From Arthrobacter sp. Edens01 (GTDB lineage Bacteria > Actinomycetota > Actinomycetes > Actinomycetales > Micrococcaceae), in assembly GCF_001307035.1 (NCBI RefSeq), contig NZ_LKIU01000006.1, positions 352,904-416,903 on the forward strand: a stretch of DNA of 64,000 bases, read 5' to 3'. Below are positions 50,988-60,302 of the stretch, piece after piece (within the stretch, counting starts at the first letter, position 1; each line of letters starts with the position of its first letter). Under the pieces are notes generated by a model, which ran no database searches, was not told the DNA's origin, and saw only the letters and a program-made list of their open reading frames with translations. The position numbers and the translations under genes were made by a program.

Positions 50988-52757
50988 GTGAGTGTGCTGA
51001 CCATGTCGAAATCCTCCCCGCGTATCCGGCCCGGCTCAGTGGCGGCCAAAGCCGGCAAGGCAATCTGCCTGCTGGTTTTCACGTGGTTGTTTGTCTGGCC
51101 GCTCGGAATGTTGATCTAGGGAGCCTTCAACACTTCCCCCCTCTCCGGGAAAACGGCGTGGACGCTGTCGGGATTCGAACGCCTCCTCAGCGACCCCAGG
51201 ACGTTCGAGGCGCTGGGGTCCACGGTGCTCTATTCCGTGGTCATTACCGTCCTCTCCATGGCTGTAGCAATCTTCTTTGCAACAGTGAATACCCGGATGG
51301 ACGTCCCGTTCAGGCGCTTCATCACCCCCGTGATGGTCATTCTCGTTGCGATGCCAACGGTGCTGTATTCCCTCAGCTGGGCGATGCTCGGTGCCGGACA
51401 GTCCGGACTGATCAACAGGTTCTTTGCCTTTATCGGAATGGACGGACTGGCCGAGGCCTTCAACACCCGCAGCTGGTTCGGACTGGTTCTGGTGACCGTC
51501 CTCAAAGCCGGCGCGCTGGCCTACATGATTGTCCTGGGCGCCTTCCGCAACCAGAACTCCGCCCTGGAGGAGGCAGCCAGAATCGGCGGAGCCTCACGGG
51601 CCCAGTCCTTCTTCGGCATCGAACTGCCGGCGCTGCTCCCTGCATTGGCAGCCGCCAGCCTGTTTGTCTTCGTCAAGGGACTCGAAGCCTTTGAAACGCC
51701 GGCTGTCCTGGGCCTTCCCGCAGGCATCAACGTCTACGCCACGCACATCTACGACTACCTCCGGGGCGGCTACGAGGCAGACTACCCGGCTGCATCCGCG
51801 TCCTCACTGGTCATCGTCGTGATCCTGGCGGCTCTGGTACTCCTCCAGCTCAAGCTGACCGGCGGCGGGAAGACCTACACCTCCGTCGGAGGCCGTTCCA
51901 AGGGAACAAACCTGCGCAGCACGGGCAAATGGATGCCGGTGGTTGTCGGCATTATGCTGCTGCACTTCTTCATTGCCCTGGTGCTGCCGATTGCCCAGGT
52001 CATTCTCAGTGCGTTCCAGCCGTATCTGGGTGCTCCGACCCTCACGCTGCAGAACATTGAGCGCCTGCTCAACACCCCCAACGTGATGCAGGCACTGCAG
52101 ACGACCATCATCGTCTCCACCGTCGGCGGCGTCCTCACGGTGGTGCTGGCCCTGGTGGTCAGCTTTGCCTTCGTGCGGATGAAGGGCAAGCTTGGCCGCT
52201 TCATCCAGCTGGCCTCCTGGGTCCCGGCAGCCATGCCGGGACTGGTGCTGGGCCTGGCGTTCCTGTGGTCGGTGCTGCTCACCCCCGGAACCCGTTCGCT
52301 GTATGGCACGGTGTGGATCCTGGTGATCGGCCTCGCCGTGGCAACGGTGCCGCTGGCAACCCGTACGCTGGAAGGCGCCCTGGCCCAGATCGGCGTCGAC
52401 ATGGAAGAAGCCGCCCGTATCGCCGGGGACAACTTCCTCCGGGCCGTCGGAACCGTCACCGTGCGCCTGATGGGGCCGAGCCTCATCTCCGCCTGGTTCC
52501 TCGTCGCCATCACCATGTCCGGCATCCTCGACGTCCCGATCCTGCTGGGCAGTGCCCGCACGGAAATGATTGCCACCGTGAGCTTCGGCTTCTACAACAG
52601 CGGAGAGACCGTCCTCGCCTCCGCTCTCTATGTCATCTTCACCTGTGCCATGGCCGCGCTCGCCGGGGCTGCATTCCTGGCCTGGCTGCTCGTCCGCGCC
52701 CTCGTCCGCCGTTCCTCTACCCGCACCGCCGCGGAAGTCCAAGGAGTTCCCCAATGA
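50988..52757 (+). pseudogene. Two-domain ABC importer permease interrupted by in-frame TAG
   Basis: The frame opens with GTG at 50988 and encodes a first membrane helix (AICLLVFTWLFVWPLGMLI). It then hits TAG at 51117-51119 at codon 44 and continues without another stop to 52757. The rest gives about ten helices in two halves, each with an EAA loop (ALEEAARIGGASRAQSFFGI and DMEEAARIAGDNFLRAV), as in Fe(III)- or AfuB/PotBC-fused permeases. Repaired, it would be 589 residues. Tyr (TAC/TAT) is a likely original codon. The stop removes helix 1 unless translation re-initiates (for example GTG 51225). It is coupled to the ATPase gene by ATGA. Confidence 0.78.
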
Positions 52758-53896
52758 CCGGCATCTCAATCCGGGACCTGCACAAGTCCTTCGGTACCAA
52801 AACTGTGCTGGACCACGTCAGTCTCGACGTCGAGGACGGAGAGTTCATCTGCCTGCTGGGCCCCTCCGGTTGCCGCAAGAGCACCCTCCTGCGCTCGATT
52901 GCAGGCCTGGAAAGCCCGGAAGGCGGCACCATCTACCTCGGTGACGACGCCGTCTTCGATGGTGCCGGCCGCATCAACAAGGCTCCCGAACAGCGCAAGC
53001 TGGGAATGGTCTTCCAGAGCTTTGCCCTCTGGCCGCACAAGACCGTTTTCGAGAACGTCGCCTACCCCCTGAAGCGGGCGAAGACTCCGAAGCGGGAGAT
53101 TAACGATCGCGTCCGTGAGGCGCTGGTGATGGTGGATCTGTGGGACTTCCGCGACTCCTATCCCGGCACGCTCTCCGGCGGCCAGCAGCAGCGCGTCGCC
53201 CTGGCCCGCGCAGTGGTGCCGCGTCCCCGGCTCCTCCTGCTCGATGAGCCCCTCTCCAGCCTGGACACCAATCTCCGGGCACAGATGCGCCGTGAAGTAC
53301 GCCGGATCCAGCAGCATCTGGGCGCCACGGCCGTCTACGTAACCCATGACAAGGAGGATGCCGGCGGCCTCGCCGACCGCGTCCTGGTGCTGCAGGACGG
53401 CAAGATCGTCCAGGAAGGAGCCCCCAGGGACGTCTTCGTGGCTCCAAAAACGGCCTTCGTCGCCGAGTTCGTGGGGTTCGACAACTTCTTCGACGCCACC
53501 GTCCTTGAATCATCCGATGACCGGGCCAGCGTGGAAGTCGGCAACGGCAACCGTTTCACCGCGGTCACCTCCTCCCGGCTGGAACCGGGCAGCACGGTCA
53601 CCGTGGCCACCAGGTCACGCCTGGTCCGGGTTGAACCCAGCGACGGCAGCTTCTCCGAGAACGGTTTCACCGGCACCGTGCTGTCCAAGGCCCACCTGGG
53701 TGACGACGTGGAAATCGTGCTGAGCGACGGCGCAGCGGAGATCGTTGCCCGTGTCCGCCCCGGCTACGCGAAGGACATCCATCCCGGACAGACCGCCGTC
53801 GGCCTCCCGCCGGAGGGAACCGTCGTCGTAGTCGAAGGCACCCGAAAAGGCGGCCAGCGCACCACCTCCTCCCCGCGGATCTCCGCGCTCGCCTAA
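52754..53896 (+). CDS. ABC importer ATPase with altered Walker A (Gly to Arg)
   Basis: About 380 residues, CUT1/Fe(III)-type ATPase with an ABC domain and C-terminal TOBE-like beta domain (about residues 240-365). The signature LSGGQQQRVALARA, Walker B LLLLDEPLSSLD and an H-loop in YVTHDKEDA are intact. The Walker A reads GPSGCRKST: the glycine before the catalytic lysine is Arg41 (CGC at 52874-52876, one base from GGC). This should weaken or abolish nucleotide binding. It works with the permease and binding protein on either side; together with the permease TAG, this suggests a decaying importer. Confidence 0.83.
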   Translation: MTGISIRDLHKSFGTKTVLDHVSLDVEDGEFICLLGPSGCRKSTLLRSIAGLESPEGGTIYLGDDAVFDGAGRINKAPEQRKLGMVFQSFALWPHKTVFENVAYPLKRAKTPKREINDRVREALVMVDLWDFRDSYPGTLSGGQQQRVALARAVVPRPRLLLLDEPLSSLDTNLRAQMRREVRRIQQHLGATAVYVTHDKEDAGGLADRVLVLQDGKIVQEGAPRDVFVAPKTAFVAEFVGFDNFFDATVLESSDDRASVEVGNGNRFTAVTSSRLEPGSTVTVATRSRLVRVEPSDGSFSENGFTGTVLSKAHLGDDVEIVLSDGAAEIVARVRPGYAKDIHPGQTAVGLPPEGTVVVVEGTRKGGQRTTSSPRISALA

Positions 53897-53921
53897 CAGC
53901 TCGCATAACAAAGGACCTCTC

Positions 53922-54968
53922 ATGAAAAAGACCAGCACTTTCGCTGCGCTCGCCGCGGCATCCGCCCTACTCATTTCCGGTTGCGGGGGCGCCGAACCGG
54001 AGGCTGCAGCGGCCCCCACGGCAACCAGTGTCGAAGAGCTGTATGAAGCAGCCCAGGATGAAGGGCAGGTCGTTGTCTACGGTCCCACCGAAGACCTGTA
54101 TGCCGCCGTCTACGAGGACTTCAAGGCGGCCTATCCCGGGATCGAGATCGTTACCTCGGACATCTTCGGACAGGAACTGGACTCGCGGCTCGAAGGAGAG
54201 CAGATTGCGGGCGGTTTCGCGGCGGACCTGGTGCACATCGGCGTCTCCGACGTTGAACGCTACAAGGAGAAGGACTACCTCGTTCCGTACAGGCCCTTCG
54301 GGACGGAAGATCTGGACCCTGCCTTCATCGGGCCGGACGAGGCATGGAGCGTCCCGTCCCAGCACCTGTATGCGACGGCCTACAACACCAAGGCCCTGAG
54401 CGCAGATGAAGTGCCGACCACCTGGGATGACCTGCTCGCAGCTGACCTGTCCGGCAAGATCGCAACGGCAACGCCCAAGCAGTCCGGAGTGACCCCCCAG
54501 GTCCTTTCCGCGGCACTGGAGGAGGGCGTAATCGACGAAGCGTGGATCGACTCCTTCAAGGCAGAGGCCAACCCCAAAATCTTCCCTTCAGTGGCAAACG
54601 CACTCCAGGCGACGGTCACCGGCGAAACCAACCTCGCGTTCGTCGCCGGCTACGGCAGCTACATGCGGCAGGTCGAACAGGGTGCCCCGCTCGGATTCTC
54701 CGCCATGACTGACGGTGCGTACTTCTCCGACGTGGCCTACGGTGTGCTCGACGGCGGACCCAACCCTAACGCCGCCCGCCTGCTGGTCGCATGGATGTTC
54801 AGCGCCGAGGGACAGGCATCAGTCGCCAAGCATGTCTTCGAATTCGGAACCATGCCTGAAGCGCCGCTGCCGGCAGGCGCCGACGTTATCGGCGACCCCG
54901 TTCGCCTTCCGTACCCCGGGGCCGATGGCTACCGCTCCACCCTCCAGCTGCTCAGCACCAAGTTCTAG
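53922..54968 (+). CDS. ABC importer substrate-binding lipoprotein
   Basis: A 348-residue extracytoplasmic solute-binding protein. The signal peptide ends in a lipobox (LLISGC, Cys21) followed by a Ala/Thr tether. The binding domain opens with DEGQVVVYGPTEDLYAAVYEDFKAAYPGIEI, typical of the Fe(III)/AfuA-like cluster. Its size is normal. Family members bind iron complexes, phosphonates or organic acids; its place before mhpABC suggests uptake of a hydroxyphenylpropionate-like compound, which is inference. It precedes the hydroxylase gene by 51 bp on the same strand and looks intact, unlike its permease and ATPase. Confidence 0.85.
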   Translation: MKKTSTFAALAAASALLISGCGGAEPEAAAAPTATSVEELYEAAQDEGQVVVYGPTEDLYAAVYEDFKAAYPGIEIVTSDIFGQELDSRLEGEQIAGGFAADLVHIGVSDVERYKEKDYLVPYRPFGTEDLDPAFIGPDEAWSVPSQHLYATAYNTKALSADEVPTTWDDLLAADLSGKIATATPKQSGVTPQVLSAALEEGVIDEAWIDSFKAEANPKIFPSVANALQATVTGETNLAFVAGYGSYMRQVEQGAPLGFSAMTDGAYFSDVAYGVLDGGPNPNAARLLVAWMFSAEGQASVAKHVFEFGTMPEAPLPAGADVIGDPVRLPYPGADGYRSTLQLLSTKF

Positions 54969-55019
54969 GTGGTAAGCCGGGCACAGCGTGCAGGCTTACC
55001 CAATCCAGGAGTACTACGA

Positions 55020-56630
55020 ATGAATACCGAAGTCCTTATTGTCGGTGCGGGGCCATGCGGAGCGACGATCGCCAACCTGCTCGGCGTGTACGGGGTCCGC
55101 ACCATCCTGCTTGACCGCGCTCCCGCCGTCATCGACTATCCCCGCGGTGTTGGCGTCGACGACGAATCCCTGCGTGTTTTCCAGGCCTGCGGCCTGGGCC
55201 GGGAAGTCCATGCAGACATGATCCAGAACCAGGCACTCATCTGGTTCGATTCGAACCAGACGAAGCTCGCCGAAATCGCTCCGTCGGGACAGCCCTTCGG
55301 CTGGCCGCGGCGCAACTCCTTCCTGCAGCCAATGCTTGAAACCAAGCTGCGGACCGGGCTGCAGCGTTTCGAGCATGTGCAGCTGCTGCTGGAACGCGAG
55401 CTTGTGGGCATGCGGGAAACCGGGGACGGGCTGGAGGCCCACGTCATCGGGGCTGACGGAACGGAAGAGACGATCACCGCCCAGTATGTGGTGGGAGCTG
55501 ACGGCGGGCGCAGCACCGTGCGCAAGCTGACCGGTGCCGTCCTTGAAGGCAGCACCCTTGGCGCTCGCTGGCTGGTCGTGGACATCAAGGACTCCACCTA
55601 CCACGCACCATTCTCCGGCAACTACATCAGCAGCAAACGCCCGTTCGTCTCCATCGATCTCCCCTTCGGATACCGGCGTTTCGAGTTCCGGCTCAACGAT
55701 GATGAGACGGATGAGCAGATGGTCCGCCCGGAGGCTGTGGAAAAGCTGATCCGCACACACTTCAACTGGACCGGGCCCATGCCCGGACTGGAACGCTCCA
55801 GGGTGTACTCACACCATTCCCGGGTTGCGGACCGGTTCAAGGTTGGACGCGCTTTCCTTGCCGGGGACGCCGCCCACCTGCAGCCGCCGTGGTTTGGGCA
55901 GGGCATGAACTCCGGAATCCGGGACGCTGCCAACCTTGCCTGGAAACTTGCCGCCGTCGTCCGCCACGGAGCGGAACCCGGCGTCCTGGAAACCTACGGC
56001 CAGGAACGGCGCGGGCATGCCCGGGCCCTGGTGGAACTTGCCACCACCCTGGGTCGTGTCTACGGACCCAAGACGATGGCGGGTGAAAAGCTGCGCAGCT
56101 ACGGGCTGCGCGCAATGCAGCGGATTCCCGCGACCCGGGACTACCTGCTGCAGATGAAGTTCAAGCCCATGCCGTTTTACGCCGAGGGCGTTGTCCTGGA
56201 CCCGTCGCCGAAGGATCCTGTGGGGCGGATGTTCATCCAGCCTGATGTGGAGCTCCCTTCCGGGGAACGCGTGAAGTTCGATGAAGCTGCGGGGGACTGG
56301 TTTGCCCTCGTCGGAATCAACACCGATCCCGCAGAGCACCTGGACGAAGAATCGCTTCAGTATTGGCGCTCGCTTGGTGCCCGCTTCCTGCGGGTAAACC
56401 GGTCTCGGGCCGGCAGCCACATGCTGAGCGCGGGCTCGGAGACTGTGGTGCTCGACGACGTTCAGGGCGGCTTCCGTGACTGGGCGCGTACCAGGGGTGA
56501 CCGCGAAATCATCGTGATTCGACCAGACCGCTATTTGGCAGCCACGTGCTCCAGCCGGCAGGCAAACTCGATGACCCGCAGGTTCAGCGCCGTGCTGCCG
56601 GTAAAAACCAAAACCCTGACGAGCAAGTAA
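55020..56630 (+). CDS. mhpA: 3-(3-hydroxyphenyl)propionate hydroxylase-like FAD monooxygenase
   Basis: A 536-residue aromatic ring hydroxylase. The FAD-binding GxGxxG is GAGPCG (residues 9-14), followed by the Asp-Gly motif (YVVGADGGRSTVRK) and the second FAD signature FLAGDAAHLQPPWFGQGMNSGIRDA. The length is close to E. coli MhpA (554). It uses NADH and oxygen to add an ortho hydroxyl to 3-hydroxyphenylpropionate, giving the 2,3-dihydroxy compound cleaved by MhpB. The ATG has CCAGGAG at good distance. It is followed 12 bp later by mhpB. Confidence 0.9.
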   Translation: MNTEVLIVGAGPCGATIANLLGVYGVRTILLDRAPAVIDYPRGVGVDDESLRVFQACGLGREVHADMIQNQALIWFDSNQTKLAEIAPSGQPFGWPRRNSFLQPMLETKLRTGLQRFEHVQLLLERELVGMRETGDGLEAHVIGADGTEETITAQYVVGADGGRSTVRKLTGAVLEGSTLGARWLVVDIKDSTYHAPFSGNYISSKRPFVSIDLPFGYRRFEFRLNDDETDEQMVRPEAVEKLIRTHFNWTGPMPGLERSRVYSHHSRVADRFKVGRAFLAGDAAHLQPPWFGQGMNSGIRDAANLAWKLAAVVRHGAEPGVLETYGQERRGHARALVELATTLGRVYGPKTMAGEKLRSYGLRAMQRIPATRDYLLQMKFKPMPFYAEGVVLDPSPKDPVGRMFIQPDVELPSGERVKFDEAAGDWFALVGINTDPAEHLDEESLQYWRSLGARFLRVNRSRAGSHMLSAGSETVVLDDVQGGFRDWARTRGDREIIVIRPDRYLAATCSSRQANSMTRRFSAVLPVKTKTLTSK

Positions 56631-56642
56631 GAGGAGAAGCAG

Positions 56643-57581
56643 ATGGCAGAGATTGTTGGCTATGTCGCCATGTCCCATTCCCCGTTCTGGGATGAATCCT
56701 TCGACGTCGAGGGTCCAGGTGCGGACTTCGCAGCCGGTGCGCTGAAGATCAAGGAAAAGGTGCAGGAACTCGCACCGGACCTGGTGGTCATCTTCGGCCC
56801 CGATCACATGCGCAACTTTTTCTTCGACCTGATGCCCGCGTTCTGCGTTGGTGCAGGCGAGATTGTCAGTTTCGGAGATTACGGCAGCCATAAGGGATCT
56901 GTCCCTTATATGGAGGGAATCGGCCGTAAGGTCGTTGAAAACGTCCGGGAGCAGGGTTTTGACCCGGCGTTCTCGCTCCGGATGGGAATCGACCACGGAA
57001 TCGTCCAGCCCTACGAAGTGCTGCTCCCGGAAAAGATTGTTCCCGTACTGCCCATCATGGTGGACTGCGGTGCGGCCCCCCGGCCCTCCTTCGCCCGGTC
57101 CTATGAGTTTGGGCAGGCAGTCGGTAAGGCCATCCGGGAGCTGGAGGAAGACCTTCGGGTGCTGGTCATCTCATCCGGCGGGTTGTCCCACTGGGTCAAG
57201 GCATCCTCTCCCTACGACCCTTCGATTGATGTCGAGACCCGGGAATTCCTCATCGACGGGCGGGACACGGTTGTGGAATACAACGCCGCACGCGAGGCAG
57301 GTCTGGCCGAGAGAATTGCCCAGGGCGTTGAAGGGGACATCAACGACACCTGGGACCGGGAATTCCTGAAGTACCTCACCGGCGGCGACGTCGAGGCGCT
57401 GCTGGCAATCAACCCGGACGAAATGGAAGCGGCAGCAGGCAACGGCGCCCATGAGGTGCGCTGCTGGATAGCGGGCCTGGGCGCCTGGGACGGGCCCGTG
57501 GAGACCGTGGCATACGAGCCGGTGCACCGCTGGGTGACCGGTATGGGACTGGTCGCGGGTTTCGCGCCGAAGGGAATATGA
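56643..57581 (+). CDS. mhpB: 2,3-dihydroxyphenylpropionate 1,2-dioxygenase (class III extradiol)
   Basis: A 312-residue LigB-superfamily extradiol dioxygenase that opens the catechol ring next to the hydroxyls with Fe(II). Likely iron ligands and catalytic residues lie in AMSHSPF (His12), FGPDHMRNFF and MGIDHGIVQP. The segment FFDLMPAFCVGAG and the later ISSGGLSHWVKA match MhpB closely. The length equals that of the E. coli enzyme (314). It sits between mhpA and mhpC, with a tga-g-ATG junction to mhpC, supporting one operon. Confidence 0.92.
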   Translation: MAEIVGYVAMSHSPFWDESFDVEGPGADFAAGALKIKEKVQELAPDLVVIFGPDHMRNFFFDLMPAFCVGAGEIVSFGDYGSHKGSVPYMEGIGRKVVENVREQGFDPAFSLRMGIDHGIVQPYEVLLPEKIVPVLPIMVDCGAAPRPSFARSYEFGQAVGKAIRELEEDLRVLVISSGGLSHWVKASSPYDPSIDVETREFLIDGRDTVVEYNAAREAGLAERIAQGVEGDINDTWDREFLKYLTGGDVEALLAINPDEMEAAAGNGAHEVRCWIAGLGAWDGPVETVAYEPVHRWVTGMGLVAGFAPKGI

Positions 57582-57582
57582 G

Positions 57583-58437
57583 ATGGAAACTCTGACGATT
57601 CCGGACTTCACCACAGATCCGTTTTTCGGTCTGGAGGACGCCTGGGTGGAAACCGCGCCCGGTGAACTGACCCATTATCACGAACTGGGGGAGGGAACCC
57701 CTGTCGTTTTCCTGCATGGGTCAGGCAGCGGCGTGTCGGCTGCGGCCAACTGGTGGCTGAACCTCCCCGAGCTCTCCAAGCACTGCCGGACCATCGCCGT
57801 CGACCTGCTCGGCTTTGGGCAGACAATTGAAGCGCCGGACAGCGAGTTCGGCATCAAGGCGTGGGTGGAGCACGTTGTGCGCATCCTGGATGCGCTCGGG
57901 ATCGAAAAGACCTGGCTGGTCGGCAACTCCCTGGGCGGATGGGTTGCCTTCCAGTTCGCGATCGACCACCCGGAACGCCTGGCGGGGATCATCTCGATGG
58001 GTACCGGAGGTGCCCCGCGCACCAAGGCCCTGGCCAGCCACGCGAAGCCGACGATGACGCCGGACGGGATTCGGCAGGCCCTGCTGGACTTTGTGGTTGA
58101 CCCGTCCCTGGTATCTGAGGAACTGGTGAATTCGCGCTACGCCGCAGCATCCCGGGAAGGGGCAACGGAGCGTTTCCGAGCGGTGGTAGCCGCCAGGGAT
58201 ATTGACCGCGAGACTCTGCCCCTGGATATGGATGTGCTCTCCAAACTCGACATCCCGGTGCTGCTTATCCACGGGCGCGAGGACAAGGTCATTCCCATGA
58301 GCCGAAGCCTGCAGCTGCTGGACGTCATCCCCCACGCTGACCTGCACCTTTTTTCGCAGTGCGGGCACTGGAGCCAAGTGGAACGCGCCGAAGATTTCAA
58401 CAAGGTGGTAGCTTCCTACCTCTCGACACGCGGTTAG
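57583..58437 (+). CDS. mhpC: 2-hydroxy-6-oxonona-2,4-dienedioate hydrolase (alpha/beta hydrolase)
   Basis: A 284-residue C-C bond hydrolase. The catalytic triad is visible: Ser116 in GNSLGG, Asp234 in HGREDKVIP and His262 in CGHWSQVE. An oxyanion HGSGSG loop lies near residue 46. It hydrolyses the ring-fission product from MhpB to a 2-hydroxypenta-2,4-dienoate and a dicarboxylic acid. Its start codon lies one base after the mhpB stop. The next gene on the strand is the IclR regulator. Confidence 0.91.
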   Translation: METLTIPDFTTDPFFGLEDAWVETAPGELTHYHELGEGTPVVFLHGSGSGVSAAANWWLNLPELSKHCRTIAVDLLGFGQTIEAPDSEFGIKAWVEHVVRILDALGIEKTWLVGNSLGGWVAFQFAIDHPERLAGIISMGTGGAPRTKALASHAKPTMTPDGIRQALLDFVVDPSLVSEELVNSRYAAASREGATERFRAVVAARDIDRETLPLDMDVLSKLDIPVLLIHGREDKVIPMSRSLQLLDVIPHADLHLFSQCGHWSQVERAEDFNKVVASYLSTRG

Positions 58438-58524
58438 AGTGAAGTTGCCCGGCGGCAGGTCCGGCACATGAATCAGCAGAGCATCAGCGCCGGCCTGCCT
58501 AGGGGCAGGTCAGAAGGGAGGGGC

Positions 58525-59331
58525 ATGGACCCGAGCAGGTTCGTGCACCCGATCGCCCCCGGAGATTATGTCCAGTCACTGGACAAAGGACTCTCGGTGA
58601 TCAAGGCATTCAACAGCGACCGGCGCACCATGACGCTGACGGAAGTCGCGGAGGCTACCGGGCTCTCCAAGCCCAGTGCCAGGCGCTTCCTGCTGACGCT
58701 GCAGGCACTGGGCTATGTGAGCCAGGAAGACGGACGGTTCCGTCTGCGTCCCAGGGTTTTGGACCTGGGCGGTTCCTATCTGACGTCAGGGGAGCTCCCA
58801 GCGCTGGTGAATCCCTACCTTTCCGAACTGAACGCGAAGCTGCGTGAGGCATGCTCGGTGGGGGTGCTCGACGGCGACAACGCCGTGTACATCGCCAGGG
58901 CCTCTGCGCAGCAGCGCATCATGACGTTCAACGTCCAGGTGGGAACGCGGATCGACCCGGTGATCACCGCTCTGGGGCGGGTCCTGCTGGCGAACCTTCC
59001 ACCAGCCGTGCTGCAGGCCTACCTGCAACGCCGTCAGCAGCTTGCTTCCGCGCCGCAGATCCCGCCGGATGGTGGATTCACCGAAGACCTTGATCGGATC
59101 CGCGAGCAGGGCTGGTGCCTTATGGACCAGGAGATCGAAGTCGGAGTGCGCACGATTGCCGCCCCCCTGCGCAACTCGGCAGGGACGGTCATCGCAGGAA
59201 TCAATGTTGCTGCCCACACCGCCCGCGTCTCCCTGGACCGGCTGCAGGACGAGTTCCTGCCGGAGCTGCTGGACACGCAGGCCCGGATCGAGAAGGATCT
59301 CGCCGAGTATGGCCCGGACATGCTGGGGTAG
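58525..59331 (+). CDS. IclR-family transcriptional regulator (PcaR/MhpR-like)
   Basis: About 268 residues with an N-terminal winged helix-turn-helix (about 15-75: GLSVIKAFNSDRRTMTLTEVAE, then GLSKPSARRFLLTLQALGYV) and a C-terminal IclR effector domain. The effector part includes SVGVLDGDNAVYIARASAQQRI and GWCLMDQEIEVGVRTIAAPL. Such proteins control aromatic catabolic operons in response to a pathway acid. The ATG at 58525 has GAAGG seven bases upstream; an ATG at 58468 is in frame but weak. Location directly after mhpC supports control of the island. Convergent with a DapA-like gene, 19 bp apart. Confidence 0.88.
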   Translation: MDPSRFVHPIAPGDYVQSLDKGLSVIKAFNSDRRTMTLTEVAEATGLSKPSARRFLLTLQALGYVSQEDGRFRLRPRVLDLGGSYLTSGELPALVNPYLSELNAKLREACSVGVLDGDNAVYIARASAQQRIMTFNVQVGTRIDPVITALGRVLLANLPPAVLQAYLQRRQQLASAPQIPPDGGFTEDLDRIREQGWCLMDQEIEVGVRTIAAPLRNSAGTVIAGINVAAHTARVSLDRLQDEFLPELLDTQARIEKDLAEYGPDMLG

Positions 59332-59350
59332 CTTCGCGGGAACTGGCCGG

Positions 59351-60238
59351 CTAGGCCATTAGCCCCAGTTCCTCCAGAGCGCCGGCCACCCGCCTGCGCT
59401 GCGCCGCGCCAAGGCCCTGTACCGGAAGCGGAAGGCAGTTACGTGGAGCCAGTCCCAGATCCTCAGCGGCCGCGGCAATGACACGCACACTGCCGTGTTC
59501 GGCGAAGAGCTCCCAGAGCGGGGCAAGCCGCGCAGACTCTGCCGCGGCGTCGTCGTACCGCCCTTCGGTGACAGCCCGCACGATCCGAACCGCAGGCTCC
59601 GGCAGGGTGCCCGCCACCGCGGAGTACCAGGCATCGCAGCCGGCGTTCAGGCCGTCGCATGCGGCAGCATCACCGGAGATTCCAATGGTCACATGTTCCG
59701 GAATGACCGCCCGGACTTCTTGGACTCGGGCAGCAGCCGCGGCGGCGGAAACCGGAGGAATCTTGACGGAGGCTATGCCGGGAAGCTCGGCGATCCTTCG
59801 GTAGAGCGCGGTGCTGAAGGTGAAATGGGTCGTGCCGGGGTTGTCGTAAACAATGACAGGTAAATCCGTGGCGTCGGTGACATCGCGGAAGAGGCCGTAC
59901 ACGTCCTCGTCCGTCAGCACCTGGTAGCTCACCGGCGCCAGCAGGATTCCGGCGGCGCCGGCCTCCTCCGCAGACCGGACATTCGCCAGGACCTCGGAAG
60001 TGCGCAGTGCGCCGACGCCGGCGATCAACGGCTTCGATCCCTTGTGAGCGGCAGCCAGCTGCACCACGCGCCCGCGTTCTTCCGGGCTCAGGTAGGCGTA
60101 GGAACCAGTGGAGCCTAGCACTGCGATCGAATCGACCTCCGACTCTGCCAGCCGGCTCACCAGGGCGGAGAAGGAACCCTCATCCACGGCGTCGTTCTGC
60201 AGCGGGGTCAGTGGGAAAGCGCTCAGGCCGGTAAACAA
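59351..60238 (-). CDS. DapA-like (DHDPS/NAL superfamily) class I aldolase or synthase, non-lysine type
   Basis: A 295-residue TIM-barrel protein of the dihydrodipicolinate synthase/NAL superfamily. The Schiff-base Lys159 is in ASVKIPP and the catalytic Tyr131 is in VIVYDNPGTT. The GTTGE substrate motif of true DapA is replaced by GSTGSYAYL, so it is not a standard lysine-biosynthetic enzyme. Superfamily members include 2-oxo acid aldolases and dehydratases. It lies next to an aromatic pathway that lacks a recognisable MhpE-type aldolase, so an aldolase role there is conceivable but unproven. Divergent from a serine hydrolase gene. Confidence 0.78.
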   Translation of the reverse strand: MFTGLSAFPLTPLQNDAVDEGSFSALVSRLAESEVDSIAVLGSTGSYAYLSPEERGRVVQLAAAHKGSKPLIAGVGALRTSEVLANVRSAEEAGAAGILLAPVSYQVLTDEDVYGLFRDVTDATDLPVIVYDNPGTTHFTFSTALYRRIAELPGIASVKIPPVSAAAAAARVQEVRAVIPEHVTIGISGDAAACDGLNAGCDAWYSAVAGTLPEPAVRIVRAVTEGRYDDAAAESARLAPLWELFAEHGSVRVIAAAAEDLGLAPRNCLPLPVQGLGAAQRRRVAGALEELGLMA

Positions 60239-60302
60239 AATGCGAATTCCTTCCGGTACCGGCAGCGAAGAGGCATCCTCCGCTGCACATTAGTATTCGG
60301 TT

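Noticed and set aside
51117..51119. TAG read through as pyrrolysine or another recoded residue
   Set aside because: No recoding element or pylTS genes are visible, the enzyme class does not use pyrrolysine, and the neighbouring ATPase also carries a damaging substitution.
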